64,000 nucleotides of DNA. Origin: Natronorubrum halophilum. GTDB taxonomy: Archaea; Halobacteriota; Halobacteria; Halobacteriales; Natrialbaceae. The first letter of the stretch is position 1, and every line of letters begins with the position of its first letter. Under the pieces are notes generated by a model. It saw only the letters and a list, made by a program, of their open reading frames with translations, was not told the origin of the DNA and searched no databases. The stretch lies in the NCBI RefSeq assembly GCF_003670115.1, contig NZ_QQTY01000002.1, positions 744,001-808,000 of the forward strand. The letters are read 5' to 3'. A program made the translations under genes and the position numbers. Positions 1 to 9,442 of the stretch are shown here, in pieces.

Positions 1-1103
1 GAGGGAACGTCGATATCGGGCCTGACGTCGAACGACCAGCCCCGATCCGATGGACGGGCGTCCGGCCAGAGTCGGACGGCGGGGCCGTATATCGTTACCC
101 GCCCGAGTCTGTCGTCGGCGTCTCCTGCGGTCTCGGTACCGTCGTCGGCCCCCTTCCCGCCCAGCTCCGCCGGCGTCCACACCCGCTCGTCCTCGAGTTC
201 GCGTTCGACCTCGCGAAGCTGGATGCTGGTGTTCTTGTCCGCGGGGGCCATCGCGAGCAGCGTCCCGTCCGGCGCGAGCATCTCGAGCGCCGAGCGGAGG
301 ACGGCCGTCGGGTCCTCGAGTTCGCTCACGACGTTCGCGGCGATGATGAGGTCGAAGCCGTCGTCGGGTGCGGTCGGCTCGAACCCGTCTCCGCCGGTAC
401 CCGCGTCGGCGACGACTCCCGGGTCGAACGCCTCCGCGGTCGTCCGGTGGATCGTCGGGTGGACGTTCCGGCCCGTCTCCGCGAGCAGTTCCTCGAGAAC
501 GTCCGCGGCCGCGCTGGGTTCGACCGCGTGGTAGTCGAGCAGGGAGTCCTGTGGCAGGAAGTCGGAAAGGCCCAGCGCGGGGCCGCCGACGCCGGCTCCG
601 ATATCGAGTACGCGCAGGTTTCGACCGAGGAGGCCGCGCTGGGCGAGATCGTTCAGGGCGTACTGGACGGCGGCGTAGTAGCCCGGCAGGTGATAGATCG
701 CGTAGCCCGCGGCGACGTCCTCGTCGTAGTCGACCGGTCGCCGGTCAAGGTACTCGGCCTTGAATCGCCGGATGGTCGACCGCAGGAGGTCGCCGGTCGC
801 GTCTTTGTGCCAGTCGACGCCGTAGCGTTCGACCAGCAGGTCCTCGAGTCGCCTTTCGTAGGCGGTCGGGAACTGCCGGACGGAGCCCTGCATTGGCGGA
901 ACCGGCTCGTCGTCGACGGGGACGAATGTGCCGTCGTCGCGCTCGAGCAAGCCGAGATCCGGGGCCGCCTCGCGGAGGTGCTGGCGAACGACGGCCGGGT
1001 GGGGGGTCTCCTCGATGTAGTCACAGACTTCTTCGGGGTCGATCGGTCTGACGTTGCGCAGGTACTTGGCGTTCGAGCGGACGGCCTCTCGGTGATCACT
1101 CAT
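1..1103 (-). CDS. Rsm22-like SAM-dependent methyltransferase (3' end cut by window edge)
   Basis: The reading frame starts at ATG 1101-1103 and is still open at base 1, so at least 367 residues are present and the C-terminus is missing. The segment YHLPGYYAAVQYAL followed by VLDIGAGVGG is the pre-domain plus SAM-binding motif I arrangement of the Rsm22/mitoribosomal small-subunit methyltransferase family. A later AANVVSELEDP segment fits motif IV. Its ATG overlaps the tyrA stop codon (ATGA), so it is probably co-transcribed and translationally coupled with tyrA. The role in small-subunit rRNA modification or assembly is inferred from family membership only; another class I methyltransferase cannot be excluded. 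Confidence 0.75.
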   Translation of the reverse strand, partial: MSDHREAVRSNAKYLRNVRPIDPEEVCDYIEETPHPAVVRQHLREAAPDLGLLERDDGTFVPVDDEPVPPMQGSVRQFPTAYERRLEDLLVERYGVDWHKDATGDLLRSTIRRFKAEYLDRRPVDYDEDVAAGYAIYHLPGYYAAVQYALNDLAQRGLLGRNLRVLDIGAGVGGPALGLSDFLPQDSLLDYHAVEPSAAADVLEELLAETGRNVHPTIHRTTAEAFDPGVVADAGTGGDGFEPTAPDDGFDLIIAANVVSELEDPTAVLRSALEMLAPDGTLLAMAPADKNTSIQLREVERELEDERVWTPAELGGKGADDGTETAGDADDRLGRVTIYGPAVRLWPDARPSDRGWSFDVRPDIDVP

Positions 1104-1951
1104 TCAGTGGGGTCTCCCTCGGTTGGTTCTTCGGTCGCGTCGTCGTCGATACGTTCGTCGGTATCGGTCGGCTCGGTACGACTCGCACGCTCGTCGGTAC
1201 CGTTCCCGTCCGGCTGCCACTGACGGGCCGCGTCTCTGTACAGCGACTCGAATTCGTCGGCGTCGGCGTCGGCGATCGCCGCGGCGGCGTCGGCGACCGC
1301 GTCGGCTCCCCCGAACGTCCGCTGGATATCGGCGTAGACGCGCGGCGTTCCCTCGGTCATTTTCTCGGCCAGCGCCCCGAGTCCCTTGTAGATCGGCGTC
1401 TCGAATCCCTCCGGCACCGACTCCGCGGCGAGGGCGAACGAGAGGACGGCGGCGTGGGTCGCCGCCTGAACCGTCTCCATCGACTCGTCGTGTTCCGCCG
1501 CCGTCGTCTCGAGACAGTCGTTGCCCCGGGCCGCGAACTGCTCGAGCAACGCGTCGATCGTCGGCCCCGCCTCGTCGCGGACGACGGCGATCGAGCCGGG
1601 CGCTCGTTCGGGCGCGAAGAGCGGGTGGAGGCTCGCTCGCTCGAGGCCCGGTGCGTGTTCCGCCATCGCCTCGAGCGGGGGTTCCATCACGCCCGAGACG
1701 TCGACGATCGCTCGTTCGGCCCGGTCGGCGTGGTCGGCGATCGCGTCGACCACGTAGGGCATCGGTACGGCGAGACAGACGACGTCGTAGCTGTCTTCGC
1801 CTTCGAGGGCGGCGGTTCCGGCGTCGCCCCCGACTGCGCCGGCTGCCGTGGTTGCGGCGTCGGCATCCACGTCGGCGAACGCGACCGTGGCGTCCGTGGC
1901 TCGGCCGAACCACGTCCCCATCGATCCCGCGCCGACGATCAGTACGTCCAT
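1100..1951 (-). CDS. tyrA: Prephenate/arogenate dehydrogenase
   Basis: NAD(P)-dependent oxidative decarboxylation of prephenate (or arogenate), the committed step to tyrosine. The protein begins MDVLIVGAGSMGTWFG, a Rossmann GxGxxG fold. The segment SLHPLFAPERAPGS matches the HPMFGP-type substrate loop, and a helical dimerisation domain follows from about residue 150. The tail is highly acidic and low in complexity (about residues 240-283). I prefer ATG 1951 over ATG 1960 because a weak TATA-like CTTTTGC lies about 28 nt upstream of it. The gene is first in an ATGA-coupled pair with the Rsm22-like gene. aroA and aroC lie 5-11 kb away on the other strand. Confidence 0.85.
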   Translation of the reverse strand: MDVLIVGAGSMGTWFGRATDATVAFADVDADAATTAAGAVGGDAGTAALEGEDSYDVVCLAVPMPYVVDAIADHADRAERAIVDVSGVMEPPLEAMAEHAPGLERASLHPLFAPERAPGSIAVVRDEAGPTIDALLEQFAARGNDCLETTAAEHDESMETVQAATHAAVLSFALAAESVPEGFETPIYKGLGALAEKMTEGTPRVYADIQRTFGGADAVADAAAAIADADADEFESLYRDAARQWQPDGNGTDERASRTEPTDTDERIDDDATEEPTEGDPTE

Positions 1952-2124
1952 CGACGTCATCTACCCCCCGGCGTTGCAAAAGGCGTTCGATCGCCCCGAC
2001 TCGAGCGATCGTTCGCCCGCTCGAGGTGCCGTCGCGACGGTTGCGTGATCGATTTCATCGCCCCGTTTCGTGTCACTTGGTAGCAATAGACAAGCTCTAA
2101 ATCCTCATTTTCCGTACGTGCGGT

Positions 2125-2856
2125 ATGGGAGCGACTGAACGACCGACGTTTGCAACCGACGCCAGCAGGCGTCTCTACGAGTACGTCGAGCGCAACGGGA
2201 CCGTCGAACGGCACAAGTTACTGGACGTCGTCTCGCTCTCGTCCGAGGAGTTTCAGTCCCACCTCGAGCGGTTGAAAGCGGACGGCTATCTGACAGAGGA
2301 GGACGGAACGCTGCGGATCGAACTCGAGTTCGGTGCGGTGACGGCGTACGATATCGACGACCTCCGATTCGTCGTTCGCCCCGGCCGCCAATCCGATTTT
2401 GACGGCCTTATCGAGACGATACGGGACGTCACGTCGGCCGAGACGTACGTCGTCGCGGAGACCATCGCCGAGGAACTGCTCTACGAACACGCCGTCACCA
2501 GACACAACACCGTGAAATCGCGGATGTTCTTCGTCGCGACGGTCGACGGCGACGTCGTCGGCTGGACCCACCTCGATCTCCCGCAGACAGAGCGGCTGCA
2601 GGGGACTGCACAGCAGACCGTCGGCGTCCGGGAGGCGTACCAAGGGAACGGAGTCGGGAACAAGCTCCTCCAGCGCGGCGTTGAGTGGGCCGAAGCCAAC
2701 GGCTACCGGAAGGTGTACAACAGCGTTCCGATCACCAACGACCGGGCGCTCGAGTTCCTGACGGTTCACGGCTGGGACACCGAGGCGATCCACAAAAACC
2801 ACTACGCGATCGACGGCGAGTACGTCGACGAAGTGGTGATGGCGCGCGAGCTGTAG
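2125..2856 (+). CDS. GNAT acetyltransferase with N-terminal winged helix
   Basis: 243 residues in two parts. Residues about 12-70 (RLYEYVERNGTVERHKLL... to GTLRIELEFG) look like a winged-helix DNA-binding or protein-binding domain. Residues about 79-240 are a GNAT acetyltransferase domain with motif A VREAYQGNGVGNKLL binding the pyrophosphate of acetyl-CoA, and an NDRALEFLTVHGW segment typical of motif B. The substrate is not evident. The fusion suggests an acetyltransferase that also binds DNA, or one regulated through the winged helix. It is divergent from tyrA; a TATA-like CTCTAAATCC lies about 30 nt before the ATG, consistent with a leaderless transcript. Confidence 0.75.
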   Translation: MGATERPTFATDASRRLYEYVERNGTVERHKLLDVVSLSSEEFQSHLERLKADGYLTEEDGTLRIELEFGAVTAYDIDDLRFVVRPGRQSDFDGLIETIRDVTSAETYVVAETIAEELLYEHAVTRHNTVKSRMFFVATVDGDVVGWTHLDLPQTERLQGTAQQTVGVREAYQGNGVGNKLLQRGVEWAEANGYRKVYNSVPITNDRALEFLTVHGWDTEAIHKNHYAIDGEYVDEVVMAREL

Positions 2857-2944
2857 CCGTCGCGGTCGGCGGGAACCGGGTCGGACGCCGTCGGCCCGCA
2901 CGGTCGGTGCCGGGATACTTGGGCGGCCGGCCCGTGTATCGACT

Positions 2945-3988
2945 ATGGTACGAATCGGTATCGTCGGCGCCGGCGTGGCCGCCGCAGCCGCGGCGCATGC
3001 GCTCGAAACCGCGCTCGAGAACCCGTCGGTGACGGTCCTCGAGAAATCCCGCGGGCTGGGTGGGCGGGCGGCCACGCGACGCCGCGGCGACGCGCGCTAC
3101 GATTACGGGGCGAATTACGTCAGGTCCGATGACCAGCGGGTGGTCGACCTCCTGACGGAGACGCTCGAGACCGAGGGGCTCGTCGACATCGTCGAACCGG
3201 TTTGGACGTTCGATAACGCGGGTGAGGTTTCGGAGGGCCGGGACGCCGACGACCACAAGTGGACCTACGAGTCAGGGCTGACCCAACTCGCGAAGCGACT
3301 CTTCGCCCGGACCGACGCGACGATTCGCCGCGAAACGCGCGTGGAGACGCTGCTCCGGGATTCCGAGGCCGGGACGTGGCGACTCGAGGACGCCGCCGGC
3401 GATCGGTGGGGTCCCTTCGATGCGGTGTTGCTAACCCCGCCGGCTCCACAGACCGCCGAACTGTTGCGATCGGCAGAGTGGGACAGCGACGTTCGACGAT
3501 CGCTCGTCGCAGCCGTCGGGACCGTCCCCTATCGAACGATCTGGACGGGGGTCTTTCATTACCCGTTCGAACTCGAGGTGCCCTACTACGCGCTGGTCAA
3601 CACTGACAAGGCCCACGAGATCGGCTGGATCTCCCGCGAGGAGTGTAAACGCGGCCACGTCCCCAGCGGCGAGTCGCTCCTGATCGTCCAGGCCAACCAC
3701 GAGTGGTCCGTCGATCGCTTCGACGAGGATCCCGCGGACACTCTCGAGGAACTCGCCGAACTGACCGCGGACGTGATCGGTGACGACCGGCTGCTCGAGC
3801 CCGACTGGACGGACCACCAGGGCTGGCGGTACGCGCTACCGGAGGCGGGTGTCGACCGAGAACCGCTCGAGCGAGCCGAAGCCGAAGGCCTGTACTGTCT
3901 CGGCGACTGGGTCGCCGGCGAGGGTCGGTTACACGTCGCGTTACGGCGCGGTCTCGAGGTCGGTGAACGCGTTTCGACCGAAAAATAA
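2945..3988 (+). CDS. FAD-dependent amine oxidase-like (renalase-type) oxidoreductase
   Basis: 347 residues. The N-terminal dinucleotide motif GIVGAGVAAAAAAHAL is followed by the second FAD segment EKSRGLGGRAATRR and the DYGANYV motif of the renalase/flavin amine oxidase branch. The C-terminus GLYCLGDWVAGEG is the usual FAD-closing motif. The family oxidises dihydronicotinamide isomers or amines; the archaeal substrate is unknown. The gene stands alone and is convergent with the M24 peptidase, with a strong inverted repeat between them. Confidence 0.75.
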   Translation: MVRIGIVGAGVAAAAAAHALETALENPSVTVLEKSRGLGGRAATRRRGDARYDYGANYVRSDDQRVVDLLTETLETEGLVDIVEPVWTFDNAGEVSEGRDADDHKWTYESGLTQLAKRLFARTDATIRRETRVETLLRDSEAGTWRLEDAAGDRWGPFDAVLLTPPAPQTAELLRSAEWDSDVRRSLVAAVGTVPYRTIWTGVFHYPFELEVPYYALVNTDKAHEIGWISREECKRGHVPSGESLLIVQANHEWSVDRFDEDPADTLEELAELTADVIGDDRLLEPDWTDHQGWRYALPEAGVDREPLERAEAEGLYCLGDWVAGEGRLHVALRRGLEVGERVSTEK

Positions 3989-4110
3989 GTTCGATGTCCA
4001 GTGCGGTACACTTCGAGATGTTCGCTGCTCACACTGGCAGCAGGGATTTCCACGTCCTCCCCAACCGATTCGCTCGTTCCCGGTAGTCACTCGCTCATCC
4101 CTCGCGGTTC

Positions 4111-4148
4111 GAATCGCGGTTCGCTGGCGCTGAACCGCGATTCAGCGC
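4111..4148. terminator. Overlapping inverted repeats between convergent genes
   Basis: GAATCGCGGTTC at 4111-4122 and GAACCGCGATTC at 4132-4143 form a perfect 12-bp stem with a 9-nt loop. A second perfect stem, GCGCTGAA (4128-4135) with TTCAGCGC (4141-4148), overlaps it, so the two hairpins exclude each other. They lie in the 189-bp gap between two convergent genes, where a bidirectional transcription stop would be expected. No T-tract is adjacent, so terminator function is inferred. The rest of the gap (3989-4110, 4149-4177) shows nothing recognisable. Confidence 0.5.
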
Positions 4149-4177
4149 GCCACTCGAAACCGAACCGTAACCGATTG

Positions 4178-5365
4178 TTACTCGCTCTTGGGCTCGAGTC
4201 CGACCCGGTACTCCGTCAGGTTCTCGTAGCCGTCCTCGGTGACGACGACCAGATCCTCGATCCGAACGCCGCCGACCGCGGGGTCGTAGATGCCGGGTTC
4301 GATCGAGATCACGTGGCCGGCCTCGAGTTCGCCGCCGGACGGCGAAACGCTTGGCTCTTCGTGGATGTCCAGGCCGACGCCGTGGCCGGTGCTGTGGATG
4401 AACCCCGTCTCGGTGCTCGGGTCGCTCCGCAGGGTGGCGTAGCCGGCGTCCTCGATCACGTCGCAGGCCACCCCGTGGACGTCCGCGCCGGTGACCCCCG
4501 CTTCGACGGCCTCGAGGGCGGCCTCGTAGGCGTTCTTCGTCACGTCGTACCGTCGCCGAGCTTCCTCGCCGGGGTCGCCGCGAGCGAAGGTGCGCGTCAT
4601 GTCCGCGAAGTAGCCCGTCTCCTTGTTCCGCGGGAAGATATCGATCACGATCAGTTCGTCGGCCTCGAGCGGGCCGCTCCCTCGGTCGTGGGGGTCGGCA
4701 CCGTCGGCTCCGCAGGCGACGATCGTGTCGTCGAGTCCGCAGCCGTGGCGGAGAAGCGTGATCTCGATCTCCGTCTTGACGCGCTCGCTGGTGAGCGGCT
4801 CGCCGTCCCGGAGGAGCGTTCCGTCTTCGACGGCCGCGGTCGCGATCAGTTCCTCGGCGGTCGCCATCGCCGCCTCGTTGGCCCGTTGGCTCGCCCGAAT
4901 CTGCTCGAGTTCCCAGTCGGTTTTCGTCGCGCGGATCCTCTCGATGATCCCCTCGGGTTCGACCGTTACCGAGACGTCCTGCTCTCGGAGTCCGTCCGCG
5001 GTTCCGGTCGGGAAGCTGCGCGGGACGGCGATCGAATCGACGCCGTGGTCGTCCAGAAACGCCGCGAGCATCCGGTACCTCGCCTCGGAGGAGCCGTACT
5101 CCGCGACGAGTTCCTGGTAGTCGTAGGCGGAGTAGCGCGTCACCGAATCGGCGCTCGAGTCCGTGCTCGCACGCCCGTACTCGAGCCCCGAGACGAGCAG
5201 ATGGATCCCGTCCCGGGTAACGAGCGTCTGATAGGGATCCGGCGCGGTAAAGCCGGAGACGTACCGCTGATCCGAATCCGACGCGTCGTCGTCGATCAGG
5301 TAGCCGTCCAGTTCGTTCGCCTCGAGGGACTCGTACAACGGAGTGAGATCGACGTCGACGCTCAT
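4178..5365 (-). CDS. M24 family metallopeptidase (Xaa-Pro dipeptidase type)
   Basis: 395 residues from ATG 5365 (MSVDVDLTP). An upstream in-frame extension to 5461 lacks family similarity. There is a creatinase-like N-terminal domain and a pita-bread catalytic domain from about residue 160. The five metal ligands can be placed: the Asp pair in VIDIFPRNKETGYFADMTRTF, the His in HSTGHGVGLDIHEEP, and Glu residues in SIEPGIY and VRIEDLVVV. It cleaves dipeptides or oligopeptides with Pro at P1' in the cytosol. It is divergent from the downstream lipoprotein gene; the short upstream region holds both promoters. Confidence 0.85.
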   Translation of the reverse strand: MSVDVDLTPLYESLEANELDGYLIDDDASDSDQRYVSGFTAPDPYQTLVTRDGIHLLVSGLEYGRASTDSSADSVTRYSAYDYQELVAEYGSSEARYRMLAAFLDDHGVDSIAVPRSFPTGTADGLREQDVSVTVEPEGIIERIRATKTDWELEQIRASQRANEAAMATAEELIATAAVEDGTLLRDGEPLTSERVKTEIEITLLRHGCGLDDTIVACGADGADPHDRGSGPLEADELIVIDIFPRNKETGYFADMTRTFARGDPGEEARRRYDVTKNAYEAALEAVEAGVTGADVHGVACDVIEDAGYATLRSDPSTETGFIHSTGHGVGLDIHEEPSVSPSGGELEAGHVISIEPGIYDPAVGGVRIEDLVVVTEDGYENLTEYRVGLEPKSE

Positions 5366-5494
5366 ACGGTGGTGTGTGGGGACCGACCACATAATTCCGA
5401 CGAGTTCACTCCGTCGAGGACCACGCTCGTGAGGTCGCTGGCAGAATCCGTTCGGATCCACAAGATTATCAATAAAAGAGGTACTCGAATGCGT

Positions 5495-6640
5495 ATGAAC
5501 CGTCGACGGGTTCTGGTGACGGGGGTCGCAGTCACGCTAGCCGGTTGTGTCAGTTATCCTGACGGCGAAACGGACGGACCGACCGGCGACGAACTCGTCG
5601 CGGACGCGATCGACACGCGCCGCCGGATGAGCGATCTTACGGCCCGTCGAATCGTGACGGTCAAAACGCCGGCGGACACGATCAAGCGCACGGAACGCGT
5701 CGTTCGCGAACCGCCGGCCAAACAGCGCATCGAGGTGCTCGAGTCGACCGACGAGAGCGTGCCGGTCGGCTCGATCAGCGTCACGAACCGGGAACGGACG
5801 TGGGAGTACAACCCGGCAACTGAGGTCGTCGACCTGCAGAACCACCCGAACAAGGTCGACACTGACCGGACGCTGAACGTCCTCGAATCCCTCCTCGAAG
5901 ACTACCGACTCGGGTACGAGGGGACGGCGACCGTCGATGGACGCGACGTCCACGTCGTCGAGACGGAGCCGCCGATCGACGAGAGCCGGATGGGGATCGA
6001 TCTCGTCGTCGGGGACACGACGTACGTTATTCCGCTGGACTCGAGCGACGACCTCGAGGAACTCGACGTCTCTCGAACGGTCTGGATCGACGACGAGCAT
6101 CGGTATCCCGTCAGGGAGGAGAACGCGGTCAGCGACGACGGCGAGACGCTCCATCGTGTCACGGTCACGTACGAGGACCTCGAGATTGATACGGGGGTCG
6201 ACTCGGAGACGTTCACCTACGTGCCGCCGGCGGATACGACCGTCGTTACCGACGGACCGAAACCCGACGGCGTCTTCGAAACGATTGGCGACGCGACGGC
6301 GGTCGCACCGTACGAGCTACCGGAGCCGGATACCCCGGAGCCGTACGTACTCGATCGGGTCACCGTCGTCGATCAGGGCGACCGGTTCGGGACGACGACG
6401 ACGTTGTGGTACGACGACCCCAACGTTGTCGCACGCGAACTCTACGTGACCGTTCGAGAGGTCCAGCGATTCAGTCCGGACGTCCTCGAGAAGATCGAAA
6501 TCGACGACCGGCCGGCGTACTACCGCGACGGCCGAATCCAGAGCGTCTTCTGGGCCTGCGACGAGTTGAACTACGAGGTTTCGAGTCTGACCGAGGGAGA
6601 GCCCCTGCGCGAGATCGCGGCGTCGATCGGCTGTTCGTGA
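5495..6640 (+). CDS. LolA-like/DUF4367-type secreted lipoprotein
   Basis: About 381 residues. The start [18 protein letters not shown] is a signal peptide with a lipobox, so the mature protein should be lipid-anchored outside the membrane. Residues about 25-230 resemble the LolA/LppX outer-membrane-lipoprotein sorting fold ([21 protein letters not shown]). The C-terminal part ending [12 protein letters not shown] resembles DUF4367. The same two-part layout occurs in the lipoprotein at 22052-23221. The frame stays open far upstream, but ATG 5495 is chosen because of the signal peptide and a TATA-like GATTAT about 28 nt upstream. ATG 5489 is an alternative. Function unknown. Confidence 0.75.
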   Translation: MNRRRVLVTGVAVTLAGCVSYPDGETDGPTGDELVADAIDTRRRMSDLTARRIVTVKTPADTIKRTERVVREPPAKQRIEVLESTDESVPVGSISVTNRERTWEYNPATEVVDLQNHPNKVDTDRTLNVLESLLEDYRLGYEGTATVDGRDVHVVETEPPIDESRMGIDLVVGDTTYVIPLDSSDDLEELDVSRTVWIDDEHRYPVREENAVSDDGETLHRVTVTYEDLEIDTGVDSETFTYVPPADTTVVTDGPKPDGVFETIGDATAVAPYELPEPDTPEPYVLDRVTVVDQGDRFGTTTTLWYDDPNVVARELYVTVREVQRFSPDVLEKIEIDDRPAYYRDGRIQSVFWACDELNYEVSSLTEGEPLREIAASIGCS

Positions 6641-6779
6641 GGCGTCCTGCTCGATAGCCGCCGTCTCACGCCACGGGGAGAATTTCCGTACTACTACAAG
6701 TCGGCTAACCCACATCGGACGCGGCTGCAATACTGCGAGTATCGGTATCGGTAAGGCGGGGCCAGCCGACAGATCGACC

Positions 6780-8084
6780 ATGAACGTCACGATCACGCCC
6801 TCGAGCGTCGAGGGATCGGCGCGGGCACCGCCCTCGAAGAGCTACACGCACCGGGCGATCCTCGCCGCGGGCTACGCGAACCGAACGACCGTTCGAGACG
6901 GCCTCTGGAGCGCGGACACGCGGGCAACCGCCCGCGCGGTCGAACTGTTCGGCGGCGACGTCGAGCGACGCGAGGACGGGACCCTCGAGATCGACGGCTT
7001 CGACGGACGGCCGAACGTCCCCGCGGACGTCATCGACTGTGATAACAGCGGGACGACGATGCGCCTGGTCACCGCGACGGCGGCGCTAGCCGACGGCACG
7101 TCGGTGCTCACCGGAGACGAGTCCCTGCGCTCGCGGCCGCAGGGGCCGCTGCTCGAGGCGATCACCGATCTCGGCGGCGGCGCGTTCAGTACTCGCGGAA
7201 ACGGCCAGGCTCCGCTGGTCGTCACCGGACCCCTCGCGGGCGGCGAGGTCTCCATTCCGGGCGACGTCTCCTCGCAGTACATCACCGCCCTGCTGATGGC
7301 CGGTGCGGTCACCGACGAGGGGATCGACGTCGTCCTCGAGACGGAACTCAAGTCCGCGCCCTACGTCGACGTGACGCTCGAGGTGCTCGCCGACTTCGGC
7401 GTCGACGCGCGCCAGACCGAGGACGGGTTCGCGGTCGACGGCGGACAGTCCTACGAACCGGTCGGCGGCGAGTACGCCGTCCCGGGTGACTTCTCGTCGA
7501 TTTCCTACCCGCTGGCGGCGGGTGCGATCGCCGGTGCTGACGGTGAGGAAGTGCGCATCGAGGGGGCGAATCCGAGCGCGCAGGGCGACACGGCCATCGT
7601 CGACATCGTCGATCGAATGGGAGCCGACGTCGAGTGGAATCGGGAGGCGGGCGTGATCGAGGTCTCGAGGGCTCCGCTCTCGGGGATCGAGGTCTCCGTC
7701 GAGGACACGCCGGACCTGTTGCCGACGATCGCGACGCTCGGTGCCGTCGCCGACGGCGACACGCACATCGCGAACGCCGAGCACGTCCGCTACAAGGAAA
7801 CCGACCGCGTGAGCGCGATGGCCGAAGAGCTCGGAAAGATGGGCGTCGAAACGACCGAAGAACGCGATTCGTTGACGGTCCATGGGAGTGACTCGAGCCT
7901 CTCGGGCGCGACCGTTCGCGGACGGAACGATCACCGCATCATCATGGCGCTCGCGCTCGCCGGACTGGTCGCCGACGGCGAGACGACCGTCGAAGGGGCC
8001 GACCACGTCGACGTCTCCTTTCCCGGGTTCTTCGCCATGCTCGAGGAGTTTGGCGTTTCGCTCGAGCGCGACAACGGGGAGTAG
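6780..8084 (+). CDS. aroA: 3-phosphoshikimate 1-carboxyvinyltransferase (EPSP synthase)
   Basis: 434 residues, normal length. Transfers enolpyruvate from PEP to shikimate-3-phosphate, step six of the shikimate pathway. The substrate-binding motifs are all present: [11 protein letters not shown] near the N-terminus, [15 protein letters not shown], the SSQY motif, [22 protein letters not shown] and [16 protein letters not shown]. The C-terminal [16 protein letters not shown] closes the fold. An EPSP synthase C-terminal fragment occurs again about 1.2 kb downstream (see 9230-9361). aroC follows at 12019. Confidence 0.95.
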   Translation: MNVTITPSSVEGSARAPPSKSYTHRAILAAGYANRTTVRDGLWSADTRATARAVELFGGDVERREDGTLEIDGFDGRPNVPADVIDCDNSGTTMRLVTATAALADGTSVLTGDESLRSRPQGPLLEAITDLGGGAFSTRGNGQAPLVVTGPLAGGEVSIPGDVSSQYITALLMAGAVTDEGIDVVLETELKSAPYVDVTLEVLADFGVDARQTEDGFAVDGGQSYEPVGGEYAVPGDFSSISYPLAAGAIAGADGEEVRIEGANPSAQGDTAIVDIVDRMGADVEWNREAGVIEVSRAPLSGIEVSVEDTPDLLPTIATLGAVADGDTHIANAEHVRYKETDRVSAMAEELGKMGVETTEERDSLTVHGSDSSLSGATVRGRNDHRIIMALALAGLVADGETTVEGADHVDVSFPGFFAMLEEFGVSLERDNGE

Positions 8085-8147
8085 CGACGGGGTGATGTCT
8101 CGTCCGAGAACGCCCGCGCGATCACCGCGCTCGAGGACGGTGACGGA

Positions 8148-9179
8148 TCACTCCGGGATCTGAAACCGGTCGAGAATGATGTAGTGTTCGTCCTCCGGTC
8201 CCCGCCACGCGATCCCGAGGTACTCACCGGGGTCGGCGCTCGGCACCTCGACCTCGAGCGAATCACCGACGCCGACCTCGCTGGAGAACTGGTCCTCGGA
8301 GACGCCGGCCTCGAATTCTACCTGAACGTTGTCGCCCTGAAACGACGGACCGCCCTCGTGGACGATCGTCACCGTCTTCGCGTCGGGATCGTACGCGAAC
8401 GAGAACTCGACCATCGGCGCCGGGTCGTCCTCGTCCACCTCGTCGTAGTCCGGACTCGGCGGGCCGACTCGAGCGATGCTCGTCGCGGCACCGCGTATCG
8501 ACTCCGCTTCCTCCAACGCCGACTCGTCCCACTCCCTGTTCGTGAGGAACACCTGTTTCGACCGGTCGAAGTCCTCGCTTTCGGGCGTCTCGCCGTACTC
8601 GAGCGTCGCGCGGTAGACGCCGTCGTGGTGTTCGGTGAATTCCGCGTCGCGTCCGCGGACCGACTGCTCCTCGTCCGATTCGGCGTAGAACCGACCGATC
8701 CAGAACTGATGGGTCTCTCTCCCCTCATAGTAGGCCTCGTCAGCGTAGGCGTGGATCTCCCACTGTTCGCCGTCGGCGTCGTACACTGGGGCCAGAAAGA
8801 GGTGCGCTGCGTCGTCGGTCGTGTCAATGACCGGATCGACTGTTAATTCGGGAGTCGACTCGTCCGATTCGGTCGACGGGTCGAACTCGAGAACGCGTTC
8901 GTACCACCAGACGACTTCGGAACCGCCGGCGTAGGTGAGCGTCTGGTCGTCGTCGAACGACACCGATCGATCGCTGACGGCGTCGACGTCGACCCGATAG
9001 ACGCCGTCGGCCGTGGACTCCAGATCCGACGGAACGTCCTCGTCGCCGTTTTCGGCGGATTCCGCGGACGGATCGTCGTCGGTTCCGTTATCGTCGGAGG
9101 GATCGTCGCTCACGCAGCCTGCGGTACCGGCCGATCCGGCGACGAGCGTCGCGAGTAGAATCTGACGGCGGTGGACCAT
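8148..9179 (-). CDS. Secreted lipoprotein of unknown function
   Basis: 343 residues. HRRQILLATLVAGSAGTAGC is a short signal with lipobox cysteine at residue 22; the Arg pair suggests possible Tat export. A Ser/Asp/Glu-rich linker (about residues 25-55) leads to a beta-rich domain. The last part (YDPDAKTVTIVHEGGPSFQG..., then DPGEYLGIAWRG) resembles small beta-sandwich type-IV pilin-like domains used in haloarchaeal extracellular proteins. No catalytic motif seen. It is convergent with aroA, 63 bp apart. Confidence 0.65.
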   Translation of the reverse strand: MVHRRQILLATLVAGSAGTAGCVSDDPSDDNGTDDDPSAESAENGDEDVPSDLESTADGVYRVDVDAVSDRSVSFDDDQTLTYAGGSEVVWWYERVLEFDPSTESDESTPELTVDPVIDTTDDAAHLFLAPVYDADGEQWEIHAYADEAYYEGRETHQFWIGRFYAESDEEQSVRGRDAEFTEHHDGVYRATLEYGETPESEDFDRSKQVFLTNREWDESALEEAESIRGAATSIARVGPPSPDYDEVDEDDPAPMVEFSFAYDPDAKTVTIVHEGGPSFQGDNVQVEFEAGVSEDQFSSEVGVGDSLEVEVPSADPGEYLGIAWRGPEDEHYIILDRFQIPE

Positions 9180-9229
9180 GTCGGATAGTTGTCAACGAAT
9201 CTAATAAGTTCTGCGGTGCGACACGTGTC

Positions 9230-9361
9230 GAAACGACGTTCACACTCGTGGGGCCGATCGTCGACGGCGAGACGGTCGAGGACTGCGACGCGGTCGCCGT
9301 CCCTTTCCCCGGCTTTTACGGGAGGCTCGAGGTGCGGGACGCGATCGCGACTCGCGCGTAA
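9230..9361 (+). pseudogene. Relic of the 3' end of an EPSP synthase gene
   Basis: In the frame ending TAA 9359-9361 the translation contains VDGETVEDCDAVAVPFPGF followed by YGRLE. This aligns with the aroA C-terminus [20 protein letters not shown] followed by FAMLE. Shared residues include DGET, E, D, V, V, FPGF and LE in register. There is no ATG and nothing resembling the rest of aroA upstream, and the preceding bases belong to the promoter region of the minus-strand lipoprotein. I read it as the tail of a duplicated or displaced aroA copy. Confidence 0.5.
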
Positions 9362-9442
9362 CCGGGTCGCGCCGCTCGAGCGGATCGTGCGCCGCGGTAC
9401 CGAACACGACCTTTTACGGCCGTCGCCGCCGATCCACCAGCC

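Noticed and set aside
4100-4125. tRNA T-arm-like GGTTCGAATCG
   Set aside because: No acceptor stem or anticodon arm around it; the bases belong to the 4111 inverted repeat.
4001-5494. Long open frame upstream of the lipoprotein at 5495
   Set aside because: It runs antisense through the M24 peptidase and lacks a signal; high-GC DNA leaves such frames open by chance. The true start has a signal peptide and TATA box.
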